The notes: generated by a model from the sequence alone, not told the origin. A stretch of 64,000 bases of DNA from Diphasiastrum complanatum (GCA_029204225.1 CM055110.1:36702035-36766034), one strand, 5' to 3'; counted from the first letter of the stretch, positions 33,935 to 45,960 are shown. Program-made: numbers and translations.

Positions 33935-34818
33935 TTAATCTTTGTCTTCACTTGATATTGGACTTGAAGAACACATCAAAAGAGAATCACCACCACCTAG
34001 ATCCTCATCATTAGTAGCAAAGTTGATTTGCTTGCTACCTTCATCTCTTTGATTCTTCAAACATTCATTTGCAAAATGCCCTTTGATTCCACAATAAAAG
34101 CATTTCAACTTAGACTTATCTTTCTTTTTGCCAAAAAAGGAAGTCTCACCTTGATCTTGCCCGTTAGACCACTTGCCTTTGATTTTGCCCTTGAACTTGC
34201 CTTTGATGAACATAGCCTCCTCTTTATAATGAGATGTCGATGTAGATCCACCTCCTCTTGATTGAAGCCTATACTCTTCATTCACCAAGATCTCTTGCAA
34301 ATCCACAATACTTGGAAAAGTCTTTTGAATAGCAAAACTTTGAACAAGATTAGCATGATCATCCAACAAGCCATTATGTATAGCTTGAACAAGTTCTACC
34401 TCCTTAATGCTTTCATCAATACATGTGAACTCATCATTGAATGCTTTAACCCTCATAACAATCTCTTCCTTCTTTTGCAAATTTTGAAAGATTTGCCTCC
34501 TAAGAGTAAGCACTCTTGATGTAGACTTGGATTCATAAAGCTTCTTCAAAGCTTCCCAAACCTCCAAAGATGATGTGCACTTACCAATCTCTTTGAGAAG
34601 CTCATTGGTAACATTCATCTTAATCATGTGTAGAGCTTTCTTTGCTCTCTTGTCATATCTCACTTGGTCTTGAGGTGCTTGAGGCCTCTCCTCCACACCT
34701 GCAACAATCTCCATCAACTCATTCATCTCCAATAAGGACTCCATCCTCACCTTCCAAGTAGAATAGTTAATTTAAGCCTATCATTGCCTTCCAACATGAA
34801 TCCACCACTTGTATCCAT
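33935..34818 (-). pseudogene. Gag of the copia-type element
   Basis: A 271-codon frame (33935-34750) covers most of gag: LLEMNELMEIVAGVEERPQA, MNVTNELLKEIGKCTSSLEV, LRRQIFQNLQKKEEI, and a CCHC zinc knuckle CFYCGIKGHFANEC (C-X2-C-X4-H-X4-C) near the C-terminus. The natural start is probably at 34818 (MDTSGGFMLEGNDRLKL), separated from the main frame by one frameshift near 34765. Gag binds RNA and forms virus-like particles in the cytoplasm. It is the best-preserved gag of its family here and shows how the fragments at 275-857 and in the foldback are aligned. Confidence 0.88.
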
Positions 34819-35406
34819 GTTGCAATGACCTGATCTTCTCTTTCAACCTATTCCAATGCACAAACCACTCTCTTGAATGCTAACAAATGAACTCAAGAAG
34901 AAATCACAAAGATATGGAACCTCTCAAATCTCTTCTAGCACTTCTAACTAGAAAATCAACACATAGAATAGCGAAATCTTGATCAACCTATAATCTATCC
35001 TCAATCTAATGATTCTTGCCACTTCCTAAGATTGAAACACACTCAAATGAAGTTCACTGACCTCACAAACTAAAGATCCAATCAAAATTAGGATGTTGAC
35101 TAAATCACAAAAAATTGAATATCTCAAATTCTACATGCAATTTCTAAGAACTTGATATATCAACTTGTAGCCTCCAATGAGACCTTCATAATGCACCAAA
35201 AATCATCTAATTTTAGTAAACCAAGTGTGAATTGGAATTGATCAAGTATATAGCTCTATATTGAGTTTTGACCTACAAAAGATCAATTCTACACATGCAA
35301 AAATGTTGATTTTTGAGTAAAAATCAATCTAGCATGCTCTAGCATTGGTAACTCCTCCAAATCCTTGCTAAAGATGGCTGATCATTTCATAAACTGAAAC
35401 ACAATA
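34819..35406 (-). other. Leader of the copia-type element
   Basis: Untranslated leader between the primer site and gag. Part of it matches 858-950. Confidence 0.7.
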
Positions 35407-35418
35407 GCTCTGATACCA
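35407..35418 (-). other. Primer-binding site (tRNA-iMet)
   Basis: The minus strand reads TGGTATCAGAGC exactly, immediately inside the LTR that begins at 35419. Confidence 0.95.
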
Positions 35419-35702
35419 TGTGAAGGATTTCAGATCATTCAAGATCCAATCCATGTCCCTGATCTTTGGTTACAAAAAGGAGCAAACCAACAATTCTGCC
35501 AATGTAGAGAAATCAGCATCTACATACAAAATGAGATGCAAACTCTAAGAGATATTGATCAAACATGTTGTTGTCCGTACAATTACAGTACCTTACTATA
35601 TTTCACACGTGTGGAACCAAAAATAGCAATAAAATTGCAAGATATCATCAAAAGAGTGCACCAATGAGTAGTAGAACCCAAAGAGAACCATGTATAATGA
35701 TG

Positions 35703-35792
<90 letters not shown>

Positions 35793-36090
35793 GTGTCTCT
35801 CCACAAGTTACACCCTTTAATAACAGGTCCAAACCCTATTTGGCCACTTGGCTTTCCCTCAAAAATATAAACCCTACCATTTTTGGGTCTAAATTCAATG
35901 TACCCAAAGTTCAAATTTGAATCTCTCTCCAACTCGACTACCAACTTTTCCACATTTTCAAAAAGTGTTTATTGAATGTATTTTAAATGATATAACTTCA
36001 AAATGTTTATCTCTAATAAGTCTAAAATGAGTTTTGGCCTCATATTGACAATTTACCAAAATATGACTAAACTTGTTGAAATCTCTCACA
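35419..36090 (-). repeat. 5' LTR of the copia-type element
   Basis: 672 bp, TGTGAAGG...CTCTCACA on the plus strand. It contains a GA run of about 82 bp (35707-35788), which explains the RERERE and SLSLSL frames. Confidence 0.92.
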
Positions 36091-37790
36091 ATGCCTTACC
36101 TCAAAACCATCCCAATTGATTCTAACTCCTTGTCTTTCCAATAATTCAAGAAGGGATTGAGTATTGTTTCAATACACATACTCATACTCATTTTTGGTGG
36201 GAAAACATCTTACTATTAATTTCTACGTAAACTAGCAAAATTGTGATTAAAATATCAATAAATAAATACATAAATTGAATAACATACAAACATAAAACCA
36301 AAAAATTAAATGTCATCAAAGTCAAATTTTGTTTATAAGTATACAGATTATGAAATAGTCATGGAAGTATCCCACACCACCGTTGCATAGATGAGAAGGC
36401 CCCATAGACTCAGGTCCCACTCTAGTAGCCTCTTGTTGTTGCTTGAATCTTGTTGGGGTCTCTTGAAAATCCTTTTTGGCATATTTCCAATCTTCTTTAT
36501 GTACGTGAACTGGCCTAGCTCTTCTAGTTCTCACTGCATTTTGGATCTCTGATTTAGGGTGGCTCATCGTCGCTCTCATGTGATGTGTACTTGAAACTAA
36601 ATTGTAAATTCGGGGGTCGGGGGGTGGGAGAAAGCTTTGTGTGCAATTGGTCAATTACATATTTCTTGCTAGCTTCATCTTGTTTGCACCAATGCTGAAA
36701 TATGTTTCTGAATAATACCACTTGCATGAGTTCCCTCATGCGAATGATGACACGAGCACCATGTGTTGGAAATATGTTGTAATAGTGTCGAATAAATACT
36801 AAACAAGAATGAGAATGTAGATAATGCAGAATCACTATTGAATTGCATCTACAGCTAAATTAACCATTCACAAATTGCAAAATTGAAAAATGAATGATAA
36901 TAAATCAATGTGTTTGTATCTTTATCGACTACAAATGAAAGCCACAATATGTAAATGACAAACATTAGAATAAGATGAATGTATGTGCAACTAATATGTC
37001 TATTGAAGTTTAAATAGCATAGTTGTAACTTCCATTATCTTACTCTAATAATGCTAAGAAAATAGCTTTGCTTATTCTGCTATCAAAATCGCTCATACAT
37101 AGATTATAATTGTAATAACTTATTGTTAGAATAAGTAAGTCCGAGTTTCTCTTACAGTTCCATAACTTTCCAATTTTAGCAATATTTTCGAGTTTTTTTT
37201 ACTGCTTATGCAATAGTGTGCATGTGTGTTAGTTTGACAGCACATGTAGTGTAGAATCAGGACACACGTCCCGTAAGGGGGACAGTACACAGTACCCCAC
37301 AAAAATTAGACTGAATATATGTACTCTTAAGCATTTTGGCAAATATAGCTCAAATAGTGTGCTCTTGAGTTGTGGTGTGATCTTTCTTTGAGAACTGTCA
37401 AGATCCTGGGTAGGATTTGTTGTTGTTCCACACCTCAGGTAATTCTTTAGTGTGCACACTGCTCCTTTGGTGTTGGAGTCCAGTCTTGGCATCACTTCGT
37501 CAACCTGTCGAATTCAGCCAATAGCTCTACTCGGGACATCATGTCATCTCTGTCTATATCCAATTGAGAAAACTGAAGATCCACAACTTTATGGAATGCT
37601 TCTACATCCATAACAAAATCCACTTTTCATCACAACAAACAAACTAAATTTTAATTAGTAGTTTTTAAAAATTATAATAAAAGGGGAGAGGGGTATCGTC
37701 AATGAGCAGTTTTTAAAATTTCTAATAAAAGGATTGGGGAGGAGGGGAATGTCATCATGTAATTGGTTTAGCAACAACTTTTAATAATAT

Positions 37791-37794
<4 letters not shown>
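36091..37794. other. Intergenic with two minus-strand frames of uncertain origin
   Basis: The frames at 36322-36654 (RARPVHVHKEDWKYAKKDFQ) and 36554-36835 (IDQLHTKLSPTPRPP) faintly resemble the mid-region of CACTA-associated proteins, but the match is too weak to call. 36836-37794 shows nothing recognisable. Confidence 0.25.

Positions 37795-37866
<72 letters not shown>
37795..37866 (+). repeat. (CT)n microsatellite
   Basis: 36 uninterrupted CT dinucleotides. Confidence 0.97.
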
Positions 37867-37870
<4 letters not shown>

Positions 37871-38303
37871 CGAGTTTTGATGGAGTTATTTGTGTCTCGC
37901 TGCTTCATTTTGTGTTTGATATAAGCTTACGCGGAGTTCTTATTCCAACAACAAAGGAGAAGATGTTTTATTTCGAGAGAATATTGATTCCTATTAGATG
38001 TAGATATGTTACTCAGGAATGTGGCATATGTTTGGAGACATGTTAGTAGTGTTAGAGACTTTGAGCCAATGTTAGGAAACCTGGTGTATGCCCAACCCAA
38101 CTATTGGTTTCTGATTTATCAGATGACTTGATGTCTATTTCTTAAAAATATTGGAATATGAAATTGTTGCTGCTTTAATTTTTTAACAATTTGGGTTTTT
38201 GTGATGAATGTTTTCAAACCCACACATTGAATACACACACAGACACACAAGCACACAGGCACACAAGCACATACATCGCTAAATTAAACAAAAAAAAAAC
38301 ACA

Positions 38304-38305
<2 letters not shown>
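37867..38305. other. Unassigned, CA-rich at its end
   Basis: No gene recognised. Imperfect CACACA words appear from 38220 and lead into the pure CA tract. Confidence 0.4.

Positions 38306-38375
<70 letters not shown>
38306..38375 (+). repeat. (CA)n microsatellite
   Basis: 35 CA dinucleotides. Confidence 0.97.
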
Positions 38376-38377
<2 letters not shown>

Positions 38378-38575
38378 CATGCCTCTAACCTATCCATCAC
38401 ACCTAATGTCACGCCTAGTTCTCCCCTCTCATGGCAACAACCTACCATTCACACCTAATGTCATGCCTAGGTCCCACTAGATCATCAGCCACCACCTAGA
38501 TCAGACGTCATCGCCCATCAACGACATACTAAAGTTCCAAATCATCGGCCGTCACCTACGTTGGCCGCCATTGCA

Positions 38576-38607
38576 CGTCAACGACGGGCACTCTTTACTA
38601 GTGTGTG

Positions 38608-38671
<64 letters not shown>

Positions 38672-38701
38672 CACAAACACACATACACACATATATGTAT
38701 A

Positions 38702-38783
<82 letters not shown>

Positions 38784-38820
38784 TAATATATATACTAGTA
38801 AAGAGTGTCCGTCGTTGATG
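38576..38820. mobile_element. MITE-like element with a GT/AT/AC core
   Basis: 27-bp terminal inverted repeats (38576-38602 and 38794-38820, two mismatches, ending CTTTACTAGT inwards) enclose only alternating TG, TA and CA runs that are themselves palindromic. The whole 245 bp can fold back on itself. No clear target duplication was identified. The CVCVCV, YIYIYI and HTHTHT frames are artefacts. Confidence 0.65.
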
Positions 38821-38946
38821 GGCGAACAACAATGGTTTAGGAAGAAAACGTGGCCGATGTATGTGTGTCCATATGTACATGGCCGAAGTACGGCGGGTGG
38901 ACGTCTGATTTTGGGTATCGAAAAATTCTGATTTTGGTTTTAGGGT

Positions 38947-39441
38947 TTAGGAAATCGAAAAATCCTTTTTTGCCAAGCTCAACGTTGGGTCGGAAAAATT
39001 TGAGTCTTCGAAAAAATTTGAGTCTTCGGAAAAATTTGAGTCTTCGAAAAAATCAAGTCTTCGAAAAAATTCAAGTCTTTGGAAAATTCGAGTCTTGGAA
39101 AAATTGTGTTGCTTAAGAAGAATTTTATCATTTTTAGAACGTGCTCCAAATATAGCTTCCAATGATTGCCATATTTCACGAGCAGTCTTAGAAAGGTCTA
39201 AATGATGAATTTGAGAATCAGCCAAACCAAGACCAATGTAAGCAGCAGCTCTCTTATCACGCAAATCAATACTAGAGGAATCACCGAAATCTTCTTGCTT
39301 AACTTTGGAACCCTCAACAAGATCCCACAGATTTTTCTCAGTAAATAATAATCTCATCTTGACTTGCCATGTATGAAAGTTCTTACAGTCAAATTTATCA
39401 AATGAAGTTCTTTGATCCATTATAGTCAACTTCAATGACAT
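38947..39441 (-). pseudogene. Copia gag N-terminus fused to a minisatellite
   Basis: The frame starts MSLKLTIMDQRTSFDKFDCK and reads FHTWQVKMRLLFTEKNLWDL, DKRAAAYIGLGLADSQIHHL and TAREIWQSLEAIFGA, a clear copia gag N-terminus (about 115 residues). It then passes without a stop into the 38991-39106 minisatellite, giving a repetitive tail (RRLDFFEDSNFSEDSNFFED). The rest of gag and pol is absent. The LTR and primer site at 41105-41402 lie upstream in the same orientation and may belong to it. Confidence 0.8.
38991..39106. repeat. Minisatellite, ~18-bp units (TTTGAGTCTTCGAAAAAA)
   Basis: AGTCTT recurs at 39003, 39021, 39040, 39056, 39074 and 39091 (spacing 16-19 bp). A related array occupies 62943-63105. 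Confidence 0.88.
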
Positions 39442-41104
39442 AAATGAATGATCAATTTAGTTTCAGAAATTTTTCGCAAGTGTTTTACTTAGCTAACTAA
39501 TGATAAGTGCACGTAACTGAGGGAGAGGGCATAAGACGTCACCTCGACTAGGCTTATCAGCTCGTAAAACCAATTTGACCTCTTAATTCCTTGAAAAACA
39601 TCCACTTCATTCTATATATGTTCTGTACTTAGCATGACAATCAATTACTAGCTTTTGATTAGCTTTTAACAAGTTTTACATTAACATTTTTCAGAAAAAT
39701 CTTTGTTGTTCCTAATGAAAAATGGAGGTCTCTGCACTAAAAACTTAATAAGTTTTTCTGCTGATGTCCGAATCATTAGATTTTTGGTTCAAAACAAAGC
39801 TTAAACATTGTAGAACAGTCTTGTATAGTTTTTGTTCCAGCAAAAACGGATTCCGTATGCACAATTAAGCCTCTGTTTTGCTTTATATTCCAATTTCATA
39901 CAGTGGGTCTGTCTTAATACTGTAAGACAGCCCTTAGGGACCCATACTTTAGAATTTTAAAAAAATGTCGTTAAAAACTTTGAGAAAAGACCATCAAACA
40001 TTTACCATTCAGATATTCTCGGACACCCAAATTCTTCCTCGGGCCCTTCTCTCTCAGTCAGCCAACGACCCCTCCATCTCCTTCGCTGGATCGCTACAGC
40101 ATCGGCCTGCTGCACATGCGCTTGCCATTTCAAAACCTGCAATGAGCACGAGGAGCACGTGATTTCGGATCAGAAGAGCGGATGTCTCCTTCTGCTGGAT
40201 CGCGCTATCTCTGCACACTCCCTATCTTCTTCCTTCGACCTTCAAGTAGCCGTTCAAATTGGGATCTGTTTCATTTTCACAGAGAGATCTGGATCGCAAC
40301 TGCTGCTACTGCTCCTTCTGTACACGGTTTGGATCGCGCTACCCTCAGACCATCAGACAGAATCATGTTCTGTCAGATCTAAAATGCATTGCTAAACAAG
40401 CATTTATGTTGAATGCCAAGATGAATAAGCCATGCTTCAGCGTTCATTTCACAGCCAACAGCCTCCTCTCAACGGTTGTCAGCAGACTGCACACACTACC
40501 ATCTTCAGGCTTCAACGTTCTGCAAGAGAGTTTAGTCAGTCTCAGAGTATACGACCCCCCCCCCCCTATGCTGATTTTCGGGATATTGCAGACTAGAATC
40601 CTCAAGCACAGGACCAGTGGGCATTCCTCTGGATCTGTAGTATTGCTCCAACACGCCGTAGGTGAACTTCCTTGGCAAATCATACATGTAAATCTTCAAA
40701 TCATTCTTGGATTTCCTCAGCCAGTATGAGTCTGCAGGAATTGCTTTGATTGTTGAATAATGATTGCTTTCATGTCACAAGGCGGCAAACCAGCAAATCT
40801 CTCTAGAGACCAATACAAGATAGGTCACGACTATGGTAATGATATTTCAATCAAAGCACCTTGGGAAATACACACTCATAATCTGCTCAACAATTTGATA
40901 GGCATATGGATGTCTCTCTCATTTTCTTTATTCTATTATGCACACAAGCAGAATCATCCTATTTCTTTAAGGAAACATAAATAGAATGAATCTCTCTTTA
41001 TTACCAAACCTGAAAACTTTTTGCATTTTCAGCAAATAAAATACTATCAAAACTTCCTAGAATCAGATTGCATGCCATTCAGGTGCAGGTGTTAGCCATA
41101 GATG
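39442..41104. other. Possible leader of a copia element, with unassigned sequence
   Basis: Lies between a gag start and a primer site in the same orientation. It is longer than a normal leader, so an insertion is likely around 40000-40740, where base composition is richer in GC and several plus frames stay open without recognised domains. A C run at about 40555-40566. Confidence 0.35.
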
Positions 41105-41116
41105 GCTCTGATACCA
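41105..41116 (-). other. Primer-binding site (tRNA-iMet)
   Basis: The minus strand reads TGGTATCAGAGC exactly, directly inside the LTR that begins at 41117. Confidence 0.9.
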
Positions 41117-41402
41117 TGTGTGTGAAATCAGAGCATGCACATGAGCATTCACATAAGACAAGAGGAGAGAGAGAATACCATTGCTCTAGCACACTACAAT
41201 CTAAGAGGAATTACAGTATGTGAGAGAGAGGTACAGGTTACACCTCTTCATAAAAGACCTCGGCCTATTTCACATAGGGATGGGGTCAAATTATATTAAA
41301 CTTGACTTAAGGCACATTTGGCCTTTACCACATTTATCTATTACATTTCAAGTATGTCTATAAATAACAAAGTGGCATTGCCCATGAATAGTAATTCTAA
41401 CA
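41117..41402 (-). repeat. Candidate 5' LTR of a copia element
   Basis: TGTGTGTGAAATC...ATTCTAACA on the plus strand (TG...CA), 286 bp, next to a perfect primer site. The right border is chosen from the CA dinucleotide and is less certain. No partner LTR was found. Confidence 0.6.
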
Positions 41403-41429
41403 TACAAAACCATTTTTCGATTTGTAGTT

Positions 41430-42150
41430 GCAGGTTTGTCTCGACGTGCAACACTCGACAGAATAGACATCATGCAAGCAGCACGAAGGATGTTTTCAAA
41501 AAAATGACATCCAAGTTGAGCTGCACCTGGTTCAGTGGGTTTGTGTCCATGAACCTGTGGCCACTTTCCGTCCGAGGTTCTAACATCTCAAGCACGAATC
41601 CGACCAGTTTCTGGTCCGACAAGCCTAGGTTTCCTAAAAGTGGCGTTCCATCCGCATGAAGGGCATTTTAAGAAAAATGACATCCAAGTTAAGCTGCACC
41701 TAGTCTAGTAGGTTTGTGCCAAGCCCACAAACCTATGGCCACCTTCCGTCCGGGGTTCTAACATCTCTAGCACGAATCCAACCAGTTTTTGGTCCGCAAC
41801 AGGCCTAGGTTTCCTATATTGCTTTTAGGGTTTATGGCTTGGACACAGACTTATCTATAAGTACGGAACTGTTTGGAGCCTGGTTTGTTGCTGCGGGTTT
41901 GTCTCGGCGTGCAACACTAGACGAAATAGATAGCATGCAAAACAGAGCCCAGTCGACGATATTGGACCACTTCTTTGGAATGCCAAAAAGTAGTCCATTC
42001 TTGTGCCCTAATGGCTCTCCATCTGGCATAAAGGACATTTTTAGAAAAACAACATCCAAGTTGAGCTACACCTAGTCCAGCAAGTTTGTGCCAAGCCCAC
42101 AAACCTGTGGCCACTTCCATCCGAGGTTTTGACATCTCTAGCATGAATCT
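41430..42150. repeat. Irregular tandem duplication of a ~140-240-bp unit
   Basis: A module beginning GACATCCAAGTTGAGCTGCA and containing TGTGGCCAC and CTAACATCTC words occurs at 41504-41640, 41679-41815 and 42051-42150. A second module (TTTGTCTCGACGTGCAACAC) occurs at 41434-41480 and 41898-41940. Copies are diverged and no protein domain was recognised. Confidence 0.7.
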
Positions 42151-42231
42151 GACCAATCTCCTTTCTCTCACCCTCTTCCATTTTTTAGATTTAGTTTTAC
42201 CATATTCCTCGGCCCCCCCACACACAACGCG

Positions 42232-42257
42232 TACACACACACACACACACACACACA
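42232..42257 (+). repeat. (CA)n microsatellite
   Basis: 13 CA dinucleotides. Confidence 0.9.
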
Positions 42258-42734
42258 TCTTTTCGTTCCATCCCGATTCCCCTTTCTTCCGTGTTATTCT
42301 CCTCTTATATAATTTCTCACCCCCTCTCAAGCCCATTGTAATGGGGGCTGATTGCCCCCAGACCAATTCATTGCGCACCACGATATCATTTCATATAGTA
42401 GTCATCAAATGCCAAGCCTACCTTTTTTTAATAGAACTATTCAAAATGGCCCATTTCAACATGGTAGTTGTTAGGTGGTCCGAGCGATAGATTTGACACC
42501 ATGCCATTTAGCTCTAGGGTTGTCACCCCTCTCTCACATTGTATCGCCCACTCTCTTGCTAACGGTTTGGCTTGATTAGGTTGTGAACAGTTATGCTATA
42601 AAATAGATTAGTTTATTGTTAGACTCAAATTAGATCATGCTCAATTAGGCTTTTAATTCAATAAGGGTTTTAACAAAAGAAACACAAACAACGTTGTGGT
42701 AACATCATCTAAAAATCTGAAGTAATTTAATTCG

Positions 42735-43045
42735 AGTAGTAGAAATTAAGATATTAGGCATTAGTCAATTGGGTTTATACTTTAGGCATTAGGGATTAGA
42801 CATTAGGCTTTAGCTTTAAGTTTTAGGTTTTAGGCATTAGGCTTTAAGATTTAGGCATTAGGTTTTAGGCGTTACGATTACACTTTAGGCATTAGGTTTT
42901 AGGCATTAGCATGAGGTTTTAGGCATTACCATTAGGGATATATGTGTGTGTGTGTGTGTGTTTGACAGTCTATAAACTATGTAGCATAGGCTTTAGGCAT
43001 TATGCATTATGGATTAGGCTTTAGCATTATGTTTTAGGTTATAAA
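42735..43045 (+). repeat. Telomere-like TTTAGGCATTAGG array
   Basis: About 300 bp made mostly of TTTTAGG, ATTAGG, CATTAGG and GCTTTAGG words, often as a 13-14-bp unit TTTTAGGCATTAGG, with a GT run near 42947-42960. It resembles degenerate plant telomere repeat (TTTAGGG), with the third G replaced by C or A. Confidence 0.75.
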
Positions 43046-43883
43046 TGAAGAAGAAAAAGAAGAGGAGTGTCATGCCCACGACTGGTCTCGGGTAGCATGT
43101 CCATGCTAGGGATCAGTAGACCAAAAACCCGCAAGCTAATTGTGACTATAAGGAAATTGGGGCCCTTATGTTTATAGGGTCATAATTAATGGTTGTAGGC
43201 CTAAACTCATGATGGTGGATTTGTATGGGTCTATCAATGAGTCATAGGGTGACTAGATGATGTGGCCCAGATAGACTGTAGAGGTGTCCAGTTGTCACAG
43301 TGCACTACTAGTGGTGCATGGGCCTTGGAGGGTATAGGTATACTACATTGGGCTCTCACTAGTGTATGTCTGGTTGTGGCAATGGTAGCAGTATGCTGTC
43401 GGAGTGACATCTCTCCTATTGGACATTGATTGGTGATCCATAGCTTGGGGGCTAGATCCATTTGATCTAGGATTGGTTGGATTGGATTGTCCACCATTCG
43501 TTTCCTCGTTGTTCTATGGATTCAGCATCCTAGTGGTGATCCTCGACGGAGGTCTTTATATTGCAAGGTATTCATAAAATAGTAAGCTAAAATTGCAGAA
43601 TAGGGTAAGAATAGCCAGGAATCTTCTGGAAAAGAAGATTGGAGGTTGTTAACAAGCTGAAACACCCGGCTGCAGATAGATTTAATCTGCTGTTACCCTT
43701 CCTTCATGCTTGCTGGAACTTTAGGATGGATTCTATTCCTGCAAACAGATAAGAAACATGAAGCAATACCCCTACATAGGTTTTCCCTCCAACAACAACT
43801 GCTCAAAATAAGATTTGTGGCCTAGCTGCGGTTGCCCCACCCTTGTTTGGCTAGCGCACTCCAAATGATTGTTGGCGGACCTG

Positions 43884-44035
<152 letters not shown>

Positions 44036-44179
44036 GGTCCATAGCCTCCACGACCATCTCTCTTGGCTATGGAGGGCGTGACATAGAGTTCCTTGCATGA
44101 AAAGGAGCATGGGCCAGTCTGGCCTGAGGGCAAGCATGAGGCTCGGGCCGTGCACGTGGGGGGGGGGGGGGGGGGGGGG

Positions 44180-45000
44180 ATATTTAGGAATTTGTTTTTT
44201 TTCTATAGGGGGGGTGGGGTAGGTGGGGGTAGGTGTGAGTTACCAGTCCTTGAAGTATGGTGTTTTATTTTTTTTCCTCACTGAGGCAAATCACTTTTTG
44301 TTGTGACATTGGGCTTCATTTTTTCTCTACCTGTCAGTGACTTTATATCAGTTTTGTTAAAATGTTGGTATTGGCATCAATGGGGTTATGCCAAAATTGA
44401 ATCTTGCAAGCAAATCAAATTTCTTAAAAAAACGTACCTTTTTTTTTGTGAAATTTAATTTGCTGTTTTTTTCATCACTCAAGCAAATTGTGGCTTAAAG
44501 GAGAATCTCATATTTGCCATTTCTCATTAGGAGAAGGCATTTTTTGACTATATGCAAAAATCCAATACCCATATAACACTCATGTAAAGTCTTGGTTTTG
44601 AATGAGATTTATTGGTCAAATTATGTGGAAGGCAACTTCCATTGAGGCAGGCAAGAAAATAAAAAGGATCGAACTCCTTACGAAATTCTGAAGGTTTTTT
44701 AATTTATTTTATTTTTTCCCGTTTTTTGACATAAAATAAAGGTTCATTTCATTTCTTGGGAAAGTGAATGTGTGACTTTTTGTCCCTGAATTCACTGTTT
44801 GTTGCCCCGTCGAAAAAAATGAAGCCTGTGGTTATGAGGTATCTATTGAGCATTTGTTTAGGCTTCACGGATTATCTAGTGACATTATGAACATTCACGA
44901 TTCGAAGTTCATCGGTCACTTTTGATCGGTCATGATTCGAAGTTCATAGGTCACTTTTGATCGGCCATATTCACTAAATCAGAGACGACTTTGACCTTAA
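44180..45000. other. Decayed gypsy interior or unassigned
   Basis: AT-rich, no domain recognised. It lies inside the two-LTR gypsy element. Confidence 0.35.
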
Positions 45001-45960
45001 GTTCTTATGACCATTGTTTAGACGGAAAGGACAAATCAGATGAAGGAACAAATGCTTCGAGCATATTTTCAGGCAGCAATCTGATTGGGAAGTGTGTCTT
45101 CCCTTGATTGAGTTGCCTATTCTAGGGTATCACGTTCTTTTATTGAGTATAGGACAATAATCCGATGAATTATGATTGACGAATCATAGTTCAGATTCTA
45201 GTTATACTTGATCATTTAAAAAAAAATTATCTGCGTGATCAAAAGATCAAATGATATCTGCATTTTGATTGCAATCTCCTCAGAGAGAAAGTTATCCTCG
45301 ATGGAGGTTGATTTGCAGTAAGCATTTGGCCACTAGTTATAGCTCGTTCATACTTACGTACTGTTTTGAACTTATATCACTAATTTTGGAAGAGACTCAC
45401 ACGATCAAATTTCAAAAGGTAGAGGATTTCCTACATGATATGTAGGAAATGCTACAGATAGCACGTAAAAATGTCTCGAAGCCCAAGACTGAGACCGACA
45501 TTTTGCTAATTTGGAATGATCACCTCGAGACTTACAAGTGGGAGATTGGGTATATTTAAGAATCCCAAAGAATTCTAGTGTAATGCGTACCAGCAAGCAT
45601 TACAAATCGTTCCCTAGATATAGTGGACCGTATTAAATCTTGTGAAAGATTGGATCCTTAGCTTACCAGTTGGACCTCTCGGAAGGAACTTAAAGGCATC
45701 CTTCACGTAAGTTGACTCAAGAAAAGTCTATGTGAAGGAGAGCATCTTGGTTCTGGATACCAATTGGATCTATTGGATGACTCATCAGGTGTGTCTCGAC
45801 TTGAACTCGGAAAGATCTTGGATACAAGAACCAAACGATTGAGAAATCGTATAGTTACCACTGGTTCAATGGAAGAGCTGCATAAACGATGATGATTTCT
45901 AGTAATAGGAAGGGAGCTTAAGGAAGAACTTCTCTAGCTTTAAGTTCTGAGGACATAACT
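45000..45960 (+). pseudogene. Gypsy integrase C-terminal remnant
   Basis: Broken frames parallel, step by step, the integrase C-terminal region at 48800-49550: the ERTNQ region, the HDMQEML helix, the region equivalent to YLRIPKDS, and a chromodomain-like tail before the polypurine tract. Many stops. Confidence 0.6.

Larger units (their letters stand above)
28529..36090 (-). mobile_element. Non-autonomous copia-type LTR element (gag only), with nested insertion
   Basis: Minus-strand element with two LTRs (28529-29162 and 35419-36090), a tRNA-iMet primer site (35407-35418), a near-complete gag and a protease fragment. Flanks GTGCC (28524-28528) and ATGCC (36091-36095) fit a 5-bp target duplication with one change. 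Between the protease and the 3' LTR, where integrase and RT should be, lie a foreign gypsy fragment (about 31330-33649) and a ~2-kb block (29163-31320) with no recognisable integrase, RT or RNase H. It therefore had to be moved by proteins of a related element. Related gag copies are at 275-857 and inside the foldback arms. Confidence 0.85.

Noticed and set aside
36322-36835. CACTA transposase-associated protein
   Set aside because: The resemblance is too weak and short, with no terminal repeats nearby. Kept only as a note.
38552-38931. Frames of alternating Cys-Val, Tyr-Ile and His-Thr
   Set aside because: They arise from GT, AT and CA tracts inside the MITE-like palindrome.
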